From NCBI GenBank assembly GCA_018710845.1, contig DVJB01000048.1, forward strand, positions 62,001-126,000: DNA of 64,000 nt, read 5' to 3'. This document shows positions 1 through 8,207 of this stretch, one piece after another. The translations under genes and the position numbers were made by a program. The DNA is from Candidatus Onthomonas avicola. GTDB lineage: Bacteria > Bacillota > Clostridia > Oscillospirales > Oscillospiraceae. The number at the start of each line of letters is the position of its first letter. The stretch's first letter is position 1. The notes beneath the pieces are model-generated. The model saw only the letters and a list, made by a program, of their open reading frames with translations. It made no database searches and was not told the origin of the DNA.

Positions 1-761
1 CCGGGCAGCTTGGGAGACATATAGTCCAGCGGATAGGCCAGCACTCCGCATTCCCGCAGCCGGTCGGGGTACACCTTGATGTCCTTAAAATGGACGTGGA
101 AGATGCGGTCCCGAAAGTCATAGACCGTCTTGAGGTAGTCCAGCCCCTGCCACACGTAGTGGCTGGGGTCAAAATTCAGCCCGAAAAACGGAGAGGGGAC
201 AATCTCAAACAGTCTGCGATAGATCGCCGGGGTACACATCAAATTCTGTCCGCCCGGCCACTGATCCGCCCCAAAGAGCATAGGACAGTTTTCAATGGCA
301 ACTCTGACCCCTCTCTCCTCGGCAAAGGCGATCAGCTCCGGCCAAATCTGCGCAAACAGCTCTACGTTTTCCTCTGTGGTTTTCCACTGATCGCGCCCGA
401 TAAAGGTGCTGACCATATCAATTCCCAGCGTGGCGGAAGCCTGTATCACCGTCTTCAGATGGGCAATGGCCCGCGCGCGGCGTTCCAGATCATGGTCCAT
501 CGGATTGGGATAATAGGCCAGCGAGGACAGCGCCACTCCCCTTTCCGCAGCGTAGTCGACAATATGGCGCGCATACACCGCATCTGTGCAGACCCGCTCG
601 CAGTCGATATGGCTGACGCCGGCATAGCGCCGCTCCGCCCGGCCGGCCGGCCAGCAGGCCACCTCCAGACAGGAAAAGCCCATCTCGGCAGCGAGATCCA
701 CCGCCTCCTCGTAGCTCCACCCATCCAGGATGGAGGTGAGCAGTCCGAGCCCTCTCCTCAT
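1..761 (-). CDS. Sugar phosphate isomerase/epimerase, TIM-barrel family (3' end beyond window)
   Basis: I translated this frame by hand: it starts MRRGLGLLTSILDGWSYEEA and stays open for 253 codons to the window edge, so the C-terminus is missing. The fold is the AP-endonuclease-2/xylose-isomerase TIM barrel. Likely metal-site segments are VAIENCP (about residue 153), NFDPSHY (about 197) and HVHFKD (about 222). The start ATG overlaps the stop of the upstream Gfo/Idh gene as ATGA, with a GGAGGAG ribosome site, so the two are translationally coupled. Family members isomerise or epimerise sugars, and some act with Gfo/Idh partners on 3-keto-glycosides. The substrate is unknown. Confidence 0.85.
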   Translation of the reverse strand, partial: MRRGLGLLTSILDGWSYEEAVDLAAEMGFSCLEVACWPAGRAERRYAGVSHIDCERVCTDAVYARHIVDYAAERGVALSSLAYYPNPMDHDLERRARAIAHLKTVIQASATLGIDMVSTFIGRDQWKTTEENVELFAQIWPELIAFAEERGVRVAIENCPMLFGADQWPGGQNLMCTPAIYRRLFEIVPSPFFGLNFDPSHYVWQGLDYLKTVYDFRDRIFHVHFKDIKVYPDRLRECGVLAYPLDYMSPKLP

Positions 762-1813
762 GTCAACTCCTCCTCTCCGGAGCAGAGAGAGACCGTTTTC
801 CCCTCTCTGCTGGCAGTAATGGCCGCGAAGACGGCGCGCATGGCCGGCAGCACGCTCTGTCCGGACAGCTCCGGCTCCCGTCCCTGCACCAGGCAATCCA
901 CCCACTGGGCGATCACGCCGGAGTCGCTCTGGTTGTCGTTGGTCTGAATGCTTCCCAGCTCATAGAACTGCCGCTCTCCGCTCTTTTTGATGATGACAAT
1001 CGCGTAGTTCGGGTCGTCATAGATGCGCATCATCCCCTCTGTCCCATAGAGGACGGTGGAATTGTCCTCCGCCCCGTAGTGGGTCCAGGATGCCTGCAGC
1101 ATGGCCATCACGCCGTTGTCCATCTCATAGATACAAAACGCATTGTCGTCCACGCCGATCAGCTCTCCACTCGGCGTGCGCTTGTCCAGCGTGGCCAGGC
1201 GCGCCGTGACGCGGCAGATGGTTCCCCCGCACAGGAATTGCAGCAGATCGGTCTTGTGAATGCCCAGATCCGCCATGACGCCCATTGCCGCCCGCTGCGG
1301 ATCGAAAAACCACGTCCCGTTCCCCGGGTCAATCGACCAGCTCTCCGGGCCGCCGTGGCCGAAGGTGGTGCGCGCGGTCAAAATGGTCCCGATCTCCCCG
1401 CGCGCCAGGAGCTCTCTGGCGCGGACATGGGCCGGCGCCAGTCGTTGATTCTGGCCGATCATCAGGAACCGGTGCGCCCGCGCCGCCTCGGCCACCATCC
1501 GCTCACAGTCCGCCAGCGTGGTCGCCATCGGCTTTTCACACAGCACATGCTTGCCTGCCCGCAGCGCGGCAATCGAGATGGACGCGTGGGCGTTATTGGC
1601 CGTACACACCGAGACCGCGTCAATCGAGTCGTCGGCCAGAAGCGCCTCCACCGAGGGATATGCCTTGCCCTGATACCGCTGCGCCAGTTCCTGCGCCCGC
1701 TCCTGGTTGAGATCGTAAAATCCGGCCAATACCGCGTCAGGATGTGCGGCATACTCCGGAATATGGCGGGTCTGCGCAATCTTGCCGCAGCCGATGATGC
1801 CAACTCGAATCAC
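758..1813 (-). CDS. Gfo/Idh/MocA-family oxidoreductase
   Basis: 351 aa, normal for the family. The N-terminal Rossmann fold opens with VGIIGCGKIAQ (GxGxxA, NAD(P) binding), and the catalytic-lysine motif CEKPM lies near residue 93. The C-terminal half is the alpha/beta substrate-binding domain. The start is GTG behind GGAGGAGG, overlapping the stop of the upstream creatininase-family gene. These enzymes oxidise or reduce a hydroxyl or keto group of sugars, inositols or glycosides. Coupling to the TIM-barrel epimerase downstream resembles dehydrogenase-isomerase pairs that work through 3-keto-sugars. A second, divergent family member is encoded at 7059-8207. Confidence 0.9.
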   Translation of the reverse strand: MIRVGIIGCGKIAQTRHIPEYAAHPDAVLAGFYDLNQERAQELAQRYQGKAYPSVEALLADDSIDAVSVCTANNAHASISIAALRAGKHVLCEKPMATTLADCERMVAEAARAHRFLMIGQNQRLAPAHVRARELLARGEIGTILTARTTFGHGGPESWSIDPGNGTWFFDPQRAAMGVMADLGIHKTDLLQFLCGGTICRVTARLATLDKRTPSGELIGVDDNAFCIYEMDNGVMAMLQASWTHYGAEDNSTVLYGTEGMMRIYDDPNYAIVIIKKSGERQFYELGSIQTNDNQSDSGVIAQWVDCLVQGREPELSGQSVLPAMRAVFAAITASREGKTVSLCSGEEELT

Positions 1814-2583
1814 TCTTTTCCCTCCTCCCCGTTCTCACGCTTCTGCTCCAGTTCCCGCAGAAAATCCCGGATTCGGTCCACCATATAGCGAAAGATCGCC
1901 TCCCCCTTTTCCGCCGATGCGAGAGAGGGCGCCCCCAGCACGCCGTTGCCCGGACTCAGCTCTGCCGTACTCCAGCCCGGAATGAACTCGCAGGTTCCGC
2001 TGCAGCAGTCATATTCGCCGCGTATCTGATCGGTCCGGACCAGTTCCGGCCGCCGGTGCAGCAGGATCGAGGTCTCAATCTCGCCGGCATGGATGTCCAG
2101 CGCCACCGGCGTCTGAAGGGGAAGCACGCCGTCGCGGAAAAATCCGGAGTGGAAAAAGCTCAGCAGGTAGACGCGAAGTCCAAACTGCTGCTCCCAATGG
2201 CGCGCATTGGCCTCAATCAGCGCGGCGTTTCCCCCATGGGAATTGATAATGACCACGCGCTTGACCTGGTGACGCTGCGCGCTGGCGAGGATATCCTCAA
2301 TCAGTCCTTCCATAACATGGTTGCTCAGCGTGACCGTCCCGCAGAAATCCATGTGCTCCCGGCTGCACCCGTAATGGATGGCCGGCAGGCAGAGATAGCG
2401 TCCGCGCAGCGTCGTGTCCGCCCGCAGCCCCTCCAGCACCGTGTGCAAAATGTCGTCGTCTGTCCCCAGGGGCAGATGTCTCCCATGCTGCTCCAGGGCG
2501 CTGATGGGCAGGATATAGGTGATATCCTCCGACTGCATCGCCTCGCGCTCTGCCCAGGTGTATTCTTTGAGTGTCGCAATCAT
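1810..2583 (-). CDS. Creatininase-family amidohydrolase
   Basis: 257 aa, typical length. The metal-binding signature EQHGRHLPLGTD (Glu31, His33, Asp42) is followed by INSHGGN near residue 113 and HAGEIETS near 165, all family hallmarks. Characterised relatives hydrolyse cyclic amides (creatinine) or formamide intermediates (formylamino-pyrimidinones), or process the mycofactocin peptide. No mycofactocin genes are nearby. Position between two amidohydrolases and a sugar dehydrogenase favours ring opening or deamidation of a heterocycle. The gene is 4 bp downstream of the 8-oxoguanine-deaminase-like gene. The exact substrate cannot be read from sequence. Confidence 0.88.
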   Translation of the reverse strand: MIATLKEYTWAEREAMQSEDITYILPISALEQHGRHLPLGTDDDILHTVLEGLRADTTLRGRYLCLPAIHYGCSREHMDFCGTVTLSNHVMEGLIEDILASAQRHQVKRVVIINSHGGNAALIEANARHWEQQFGLRVYLLSFFHSGFFRDGVLPLQTPVALDIHAGEIETSILLHRRPELVRTDQIRGEYDCCSGTCEFIPGWSTAELSPGNGVLGAPSLASAEKGEAIFRYMVDRIRDFLRELEQKRENGEEGKE

Positions 2584-2587
2584 ATCC

Positions 2588-3946
2588 TTACACGCTCCCG
2601 TTCAGCAGTCGCCGCACCTGGCTCCGCGCTTCGCAGGCCGCCTGTTCTTCGTCCACGCCGCAGAGCACCCCGTCACGGGAGACCACCTGGCCCTGTACCA
2701 TCACCAGCTTGGCCGGCCGGTGACAGCCCACCGTGCCCAGCAGATTGGCCGGGTCTCCCTCCGCTCCGGCACAGTCCAAATATCTCGTGTCAATCAGGAA
2801 GAGGTCTGCGGCCTTTCCCTCCTCCAGAGATCCCAGATCGCTGCGGCCCAGCACGGCAGCGCCGCCGCGCGTGGCCATTTTCAGAATGTCATACCCTGTC
2901 GGCGCACGCTCGCTGGAGGTCAGCCGGTGCAGCAGATAGGCAATGCGGATCTCCTCGAGCAGATTGGAGCCGTCGTTGCTCGCGCTGCCGTCCACCGCCA
3001 GCCCCACCGGGATGCCCCGCTCCAGCAGATCGGGCAGCCGGCATACCCCGGAGGCCAATTTCATATTGGAGGCCGGGCAGTGCGCCACGCCGGTCCCGCT
3101 CCGGGCCAGCTGCTCCAGCTCATCGTCGTTAAAGTGAATCCCATGCGCATACCAGACATCCGGTCCCGTCCACCCGCACGATTCCATGTACTCCAGCGGA
3201 CGCATACCGAACAGCTCCAGGCAATACCGCTCCTCGTCCTTTGTCTCACACAGATGGGTGTGAAGGCGGACGCCCAGCTCCCGGGCCAAGACGGCCGACT
3301 CCCGGAGCAGGTCGCTCGTCACACTGAAGGGAGAGCAGGGCGCCAGCGCCACCTGATGCATGGCATACGGCCGGGCATCATGGAACCGGCGGACCAGGCG
3401 CTCACTGTCCTTTAGAATGGCATCCACATCCTGCACCAGGTCGTCCGGCGGCAGTCCGCCATCGCTGGTCCCGCGCGACATGCTGCCGCGCGTGGCATGG
3501 AAGCGAATCCCGAGCGCATCCGCGGCTCGGAACTGCTGGGCGATCAAATCCTCCGTCCCGTCACGCGGGAACACATAGTGGTGGTCCATGCAGGTCGTAC
3601 AGCCGTATTTGACCAGCTCTCCCAGCCCGGTCAGCGCGCTCCAATAGGCCCACTCGGCATCCATCCCCCGCCAGATCTCGTAGAGGGTTTTCAGCCACGG
3701 AAAGAGCTCCATCCGCTGCACCTGCGGCAGATTGCGGGTAAAGGTCTGATAGAGATGGTGGTGCGTGTTGATCAGGCCCGGGTAGACAATGCAGCCAGCG
3801 GCGTCAATGACGTGATCTGCCGGGCGCGTCTCGGGTCCGACATAGCGAATCACGCCGTCGTCAATCCAGACGTTGGCCTGTTTCAGAACGCGGTCGTTCC
3901 GGTCTACTGTGACAATCGCGTCGGCATTTTGAATCTGTGTCAGCAT
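2588..3946 (-). CDS. Amidohydrolase of the ATZ/TRZ group (8-oxoguanine deaminase-like)
   Basis: 452 aa. The motif PGLINTHHHLYQT gives the metal HxH (His62, His64). LHTHLCET, YAHGIHF and VDGSASNDGSN follow in the order seen in 8-oxoguanine deaminase, TrzN/AtzB-type and S-adenosylhomocysteine deaminase enzymes. The INTHHHLYQT form and the SASNDGSN loop most resemble 8-oxoguanine deaminase and hydroxytriazine aminohydrolases, which remove an amino or alkylamino group from an aromatic N-heterocycle. Start ATG lies behind GAGGAGG. The enamidase-like gene ends 24 bp upstream. Class assignment is firm; the substrate is inference. Confidence 0.88.
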   Translation of the reverse strand: MLTQIQNADAIVTVDRNDRVLKQANVWIDDGVIRYVGPETRPADHVIDAAGCIVYPGLINTHHHLYQTFTRNLPQVQRMELFPWLKTLYEIWRGMDAEWAYWSALTGLGELVKYGCTTCMDHHYVFPRDGTEDLIAQQFRAADALGIRFHATRGSMSRGTSDGGLPPDDLVQDVDAILKDSERLVRRFHDARPYAMHQVALAPCSPFSVTSDLLRESAVLARELGVRLHTHLCETKDEERYCLELFGMRPLEYMESCGWTGPDVWYAHGIHFNDDELEQLARSGTGVAHCPASNMKLASGVCRLPDLLERGIPVGLAVDGSASNDGSNLLEEIRIAYLLHRLTSSERAPTGYDILKMATRGGAAVLGRSDLGSLEEGKAADLFLIDTRYLDCAGAEGDPANLLGTVGCHRPAKLVMVQGQVVSRDGVLCGVDEEQAACEARSQVRRLLNGSV

Positions 3947-3970
3947 CGCGTCCTCCTCTCTCTCGGTCCG

Positions 3971-5251
3971 TTATCGGGCGTCTGAGGCACGTTCCACGGC
4001 TTCACAGCCCTCGTAATGCCGGCAGATCTGCGGCGGGAAGAAGAGATGCTCCGTAATCCCGGTGACAAACTGCTCCACTCCCTCAATCCGGCAGGTCCGG
4101 GCCGTCGGCCTGGAATCTTTGCCGCGATAGGCGACAATCCGGCCGTCCACGATCACCATGTCATTTCCAAACGGGTCTCCGCCCTCAATGGCGGACAGGG
4201 CATCCTTGCCGCAGGAGCCGGGCGGGCAATCAATCACCTGCAGGTCGGCCTCGCGCCCCACCTCAATCTTACCTGTGTTCAGCCCGTACAGATCGGCCGC
4301 GTTGCCGGTCGCCATCGCAATAACCTGCCAGGCGGGAATATCGTTCAGGCAGGAGGCCTTGACAATCGCCCGGTTGATGGCCCCGGGCAGAGAGGCCTGG
4401 CCGGTGGGCGCGTCACTGCCAAAGACCAGCCGTCCGAGCTCTCCCTTCCGGCTCATGTGGCGCAGCATCTTGTTGAAGTTGACAAAGTTGCCGTTGACCA
4501 CCAGCTCCAGCGGAATATCGCACTCATCCATGAGCCGCTGAATATGATGGAAGGCCACCGCCGTGGAGCCGCCGTTGGTGTGGGCAACCTTGTTGGGGCG
4601 CAGCTTGAGAATCTCCTCCGACGTCACCCAGGACGAGCCGGGGATGGATGGCGGCGCCAGATGCACCGAGTAGAAGAAGTGATACTTGCGCGCCCACTCC
4701 AGCATCGGGGCAACCTCCGCCGGGTCGGACAGGCCGCCGCCGCCGATCTCGGCAATCAGCCAGACGCCGGCCTCATGCATCTGGCGGAAGTCCTCCTCCG
4801 TCAGCCCGTGCACCAGCACCAGTGCGCCGCCGTGCACCTTGAGCGCCCCGCCGGGGCGATAGCGCCGGAAGACACGGTGGGCCATGATGGCCGCCGCCTT
4901 GCAGCCGATGGGGTCATCGTAAAAGCGCGGCCAGCCGGGGGCCTGCTCTCCCTCCGAGCAAAGCGTCGTGGTGCCGCCGTAGAGGGCGTCCGAATAAGTC
5001 CCCACGGCGCCCCGCTGCGGCGCGTAGTCGTCGAGCGTGTTGTGGACGTGGCAGTCGATAAAGCCGGGACAGACCGTCTGTCCGTCGGTATCCACGATCA
5101 GATCAATCCCGCTGGTATCCACCTCCTGCCGCGCGCCGACCGCCGCGATCTTACCGTCACGGACCACCACGGTGTCACCCTTCAAAATTCCCTTTTCCAT
5201 ATCGCCCGAGACAATTGTCCCGATATTCGTCAAAACCAGATCCCGATTCAT
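3971..5251 (-). CDS. Enamidase-like amidohydrolase
   Basis: 426 aa from the ATG at 5251, which has a good AGGAGGCG site; the frame stays open further upstream but that part is not protein-like. The N-terminus carries the composite-domain beta strands, then FIDCHVH (His68, His70). LKVHGGA, IAEIGGGG, SIPGSSWVT, HTNGGST, FGSDAPTG and MATGNAADLYGLNTG follow in the same order as in the clostridial nicotinate-fermentation enamidase (6-oxo-tetrahydronicotinate ring opening), recalled from memory. No other nicotinate-fermentation gene is present here, so the enzyme probably opens a different cyclic enamide or lactam. The neighbouring aminohydrolase and creatininase genes support heterocycle degradation. 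Confidence 0.82.
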   Translation of the reverse strand: MNRDLVLTNIGTIVSGDMEKGILKGDTVVVRDGKIAAVGARQEVDTSGIDLIVDTDGQTVCPGFIDCHVHNTLDDYAPQRGAVGTYSDALYGGTTTLCSEGEQAPGWPRFYDDPIGCKAAAIMAHRVFRRYRPGGALKVHGGALVLVHGLTEEDFRQMHEAGVWLIAEIGGGGLSDPAEVAPMLEWARKYHFFYSVHLAPPSIPGSSWVTSEEILKLRPNKVAHTNGGSTAVAFHHIQRLMDECDIPLELVVNGNFVNFNKMLRHMSRKGELGRLVFGSDAPTGQASLPGAINRAIVKASCLNDIPAWQVIAMATGNAADLYGLNTGKIEVGREADLQVIDCPPGSCGKDALSAIEGGDPFGNDMVIVDGRIVAYRGKDSRPTARTCRIEGVEQFVTGITEHLFFPPQICRHYEGCEAVERASDAR

Positions 5252-5274
5252 AAAGCGCCTCCTGTCCTCTGTAT

Positions 5275-6129
5275 TCACTCTGTTCTCTGCCGCGTCATGA
5301 CCCAATATGTCCCGCCGTCGGGGAAGGAGATGGTCCAGTCCGTCTCCGGGGCCACCGTCAGCATCTGCCCCGGTCGGAGCGGGATGCGCTCCCGCTCTTT
5401 CCCCTGCCAAAGCGTCAAAACTGCCTGTGCGGAGAGGCCGGTCACCACATCTTGCCCTTCCCTCGCAGAGCAAAACCGGGCCTCTTCTCCCGGCGGCAGC
5501 GTCCCAAACACCAGACGCATCCGCTGCGACAGGCAGACCCCCGTCTGCCAGCACTCCCAGGACAGACTGTCCACCCGGTCATCCCGGCGGACGTCGTGCC
5601 GGGAGCAGAATCTCCCGCTCCAATCCTCTGCCGGCGCCTCCCGCTCCGGGACAAACGCCGCGGGCTTCCCGCAGGAGATCCATACCGGATCGGGAACTAC
5701 CTCAATCCAGCTCAGCTCGCTTGCCTCTCCGTTGTTATTGGCCAGGAAGGAATAGCAAATGCTGCGCTCCTCGGCACAGCGGCAGGCGTCGTGCCAGACG
5801 CCGCGCGCCAGGACCACCACCTGGCCCGGTTCCACCCGGACCGCGATCACGTCCTCTGCCCGCGGCGCTCCCATCGGGTCGCTGGCCGCCAGGGCCAGCA
5901 CCATCGCCCCCTCAGAGGTAAAGAGCACCTCCTCCGTGCTCCTGTGCCGCTCCATGCTCCGGCAGGAAAAGCTGCCGCCGCCCGTCCGGGTCATCCCGTA
6001 GCGATAGTCGCGCTCCAGCGCGGTGCCGTCCTCCCATCCGGGTGCACCGGACGGCGTACGCAGGTCATACCAGCGCCCGAACGGCGTGAAGTCCAGCTCG
6101 TCGAGCGCGACCGGTCTGATCTCACGCAT
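5275..6129 (-). CDS. Cupin-type protein, possibly ureidoglycolate lyase/DUF4867-like
   Basis: 284 aa from ATG 6129, preceded by an AAAGGAG site; it overlaps the end of the upstream kinase gene by 8 bp. The N-terminal part (DFTPFGRWYDL) and the segment VEPGQVVVLARGVWHDAC resemble the double-stranded beta-helix of ureidoglycolate-lyase-like cupins. The C-terminal part (LRPGQMLTVAPETDWTISFPDG) looks like a second beta-helix ending. Family placement is tentative. A ureido- or sugar-acid-processing role would fit the amidohydrolase-rich operon, but no catalytic residue can be assigned with confidence. Confidence 0.6.
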   Translation of the reverse strand: MREIRPVALDELDFTPFGRWYDLRTPSGAPGWEDGTALERDYRYGMTRTGGGSFSCRSMERHRSTEEVLFTSEGAMVLALAASDPMGAPRAEDVIAVRVEPGQVVVLARGVWHDACRCAEERSICYSFLANNNGEASELSWIEVVPDPVWISCGKPAAFVPEREAPAEDWSGRFCSRHDVRRDDRVDSLSWECWQTGVCLSQRMRLVFGTLPPGEEARFCSAREGQDVVTGLSAQAVLTLWQGKERERIPLRPGQMLTVAPETDWTISFPDGGTYWVMTRQRTE

Positions 6130-7057
6130 CTCCTTTCTCCCTCCTCTCTTCCGTCTCCAGCAGGCGCAGCACCTCCGCCTCGCACAGCCCCGGCCCCTTC
6201 GCGCCGTAACGCATGACGCACAGCGCAGCCGCCGCGGTGGCAAAGCGGGCCGCCGTGACACAGTCCTCGCCACGGCACAGCCGGCTGAGAAAGGCCGCGT
6301 TAAAGGTATCGCCCGCTCCGGTCGTATCCGTCACCGGCACCGAACAGGCGGGCAGATGGCGCGTGAGGTCCCGGGTATACACGCTGCAGCCCTTCGCCCC
6401 CCTGGTCACGACGACCACTCGCGCCGCCTGCTCCAGCAAACTTCGAAACGCCTCTTTCCAGCCGCAGGCGTCCTCATACTGGGCGGCTCCGTATTCGTTG
6501 AAAAACAGGACCCCCGCCCGGGAGAAGAGCAAATCCTGCACCGCTCCCGGCGCGTACTGCTCTACATCCAGCACCAACTGTGTCCCGCCCTCGCGCAGCC
6601 GGTCCAAAAAGTCCGGCAGCCGCGCGACCTGCGCCAGGTCGGACACCGTGGAATAGAGATAGTCCGCCTCCAAAAAATACGACAGGTCCTGCTGCCAATC
6701 CAGCGGCGGCTTCTCCGCCCGGACGGCAAAGACGGTCCGCTCTCCGCCGGTGAGGAAAATCATACACTTTCCGTCCGGCAGCCTCTCATCTCGCCGCATG
6801 TGCGCCGTGTCCACGCCGTAAGACGTCAGGTCCTGCAGAATCCGCCCTGTTGTCTCGCTGCGGTTGACCGTATCCACCAGCCCGGCGCGCACGCCGAGCT
6901 GTGAGAGAATGCAGGCCACATTGGCCACCATCCCGCCCACAACCGGCGTCAGCGCCCGGACCTCCAGCTTGTCCCCCAGCGGAATCCAGCGCCCGGCGGC
7001 GTAGTATTCATCTACGCAGGCCGCCCCGACGGCCACCACTTGGACGTCCGAGGGCAT
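6122..7057 (-). CDS. PfkB-family carbohydrate kinase
   Basis: 311 aa from ATG 7057, one base after the stop of the upstream Gfo/Idh gene, with an AGGTGG site; a TTG further upstream is possible but less likely. The ribokinase fold shows GGMVANVA near residue 41 and the C-terminal signature DTTGAGDTF with catalytic Asp250 intact. It should phosphorylate a sugar, sugar acid or nucleoside using ATP. Paired with the nucleoside phosphorylase two genes upstream, it could capture the released sugar, but the substrate is inference. Compare the second PfkB protein at 10678-11586, whose catalytic Asp is altered. Confidence 0.88.
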   Translation of the reverse strand: MPSDVQVVAVGAACVDEYYAAGRWIPLGDKLEVRALTPVVGGMVANVACILSQLGVRAGLVDTVNRSETTGRILQDLTSYGVDTAHMRRDERLPDGKCMIFLTGGERTVFAVRAEKPPLDWQQDLSYFLEADYLYSTVSDLAQVARLPDFLDRLREGGTQLVLDVEQYAPGAVQDLLFSRAGVLFFNEYGAAQYEDACGWKEAFRSLLEQAARVVVVTRGAKGCSVYTRDLTRHLPACSVPVTDTTGAGDTFNAAFLSRLCRGEDCVTAARFATAAAALCVMRYGAKGPGLCEAEVLRLLETEERREKGDA

Positions 7058-7058
7058 A

Positions 7059-8207
7059 TCAGTCCACCTGCGCAATGGTCAGGCCGTGCGGCATGGGCGC
7101 AGGCCGCTCACAGGTGGTGGAAAACGTGTAGGAACCGCCCTGACGCACCGCCTGATCGAAGGAGAGCAGCACCTCGGTGCAGTGCAGAACAAAGGACTCG
7201 TTCGTCCGGTGCGGACGGCCGTTTTCAATCGCCGCGATCAGGTCCACCACGCCGATGCCGCGGCGGTTCCCGACCGAGCCGCTGAGCACGGCGGGAATCT
7301 GATACCAGCGGTCCTTATCCGCCACAGCGCCCCGCCCCTCCAGCTCGTCGATCACACCGTTGGCCCGGTACAGGGAGATCACGCCGGTGAAATCGGCCGG
7401 GTGCGGAATCCGCAGCGTGCCCTCCGTGCCGTAGACCTCAAAGGCGGGCAGGCCGGACTGCCACAAATCGAAGCTCATCACCAGATTGACCAGCACTCCG
7501 TTTGCCATCTCGGCATTGGCGCAGTAATGCGTGTCCACCTGTACCTCAATGGACTCGCCGCAGTGCGGTTCGGAGTAGATCCGCCGCTGGTCCAGCGCCC
7601 GGGTAGACAGGCACTGAATCCGCCGCATGGGGCCAAAGAGATGCACCAGGGCCGCCACCGCGTACGGGCCCATATCCAGCAGCGGACCGCCGCCCGGCTG
7701 ATAGAAGAAGGCGGGATTGGGGTGCCAGGTCTCCGGGCCCCAGCCGACAATATTTGCCGTGGCGGCAAAGGGCTTTCCAATCCAGCCCTCGTCGATGAGC
7801 TTGCGGCAGGTCTGCAGGGCCGGTCCGAGGAAGGTGTCCGGCGCGCAGGCCACGCGCAGACCCTTCTTTTGGGCGAGCGCCAGCGTCTCCTTCGCGCCCT
7901 CCAGCGACAGCGCCAGAGGTTTTTCACAGTAGACATGCTTGCCCGCCTCGAGCGCCTTGCGGTTGAGTTCATCGTGCGCGGCGGGAACCGTCAGGTTTAC
8001 CACAATGTCCACCTCAGGCAGCGCCAGCAGCTCCTCCGGCGTGCAGGCCAGCGGCACGCCAAATTTCTCCGCCGTCTCCCGGGCACGCTCCGGCACGAGA
8101 TCCGCGCACGCTACGACCTCCACCTGGCGGCGATAGCTCGTTCGAAAATCTTCCAGATAGACCTGGGCAATATTGCCGCAGCCGATCATGCCAATCCGAT
8201 GATTCAT
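7059..8207 (-). CDS. Gfo/Idh/MocA-family oxidoreductase (second copy)
   Basis: 382 aa from ATG 8207, which overlaps the stop of the nucleoside phosphorylase gene as ATGA. The Rossmann motif IGMIGCGNIAQ opens the protein and YCEKPLAL supplies the catalytic lysine. GWGPETWHPNPAFFYQPGGG and LLDMGPYAVAAL belong to the substrate domain; the latter is typical of glycoside-type dehydrogenases. It is clearly divergent from the copy at 758-1813, so the operon encodes two different redox steps rather than a recent duplication. Substrate unknown. Confidence 0.9.
   Translation of the reverse strand: MNHRIGMIGCGNIAQVYLEDFRTSYRRQVEVVACADLVPERARETAEKFGVPLACTPEELLALPEVDIVVNLTVPAAHDELNRKALEAGKHVYCEKPLALSLEGAKETLALAQKKGLRVACAPDTFLGPALQTCRKLIDEGWIGKPFAATANIVGWGPETWHPNPAFFYQPGGGPLLDMGPYAVAALVHLFGPMRRIQCLSTRALDQRRIYSEPHCGESIEVQVDTHYCANAEMANGVLVNLVMSFDLWQSGLPAFEVYGTEGTLRIPHPADFTGVISLYRANGVIDELEGRGAVADKDRWYQIPAVLSGSVGNRRGIGVVDLIAAIENGRPHRTNESFVLHCTEVLLSFDQAVRQGGSYTFSTTCERPAPMPHGLTIAQVD

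Noticed and set aside
5252-5554. N-terminal extension of the enamidase-like gene
   Set aside because: The frame is open, but it overlaps the cupin-like gene, has no family similarity, and a good ribosome site precedes the ATG at 5251.
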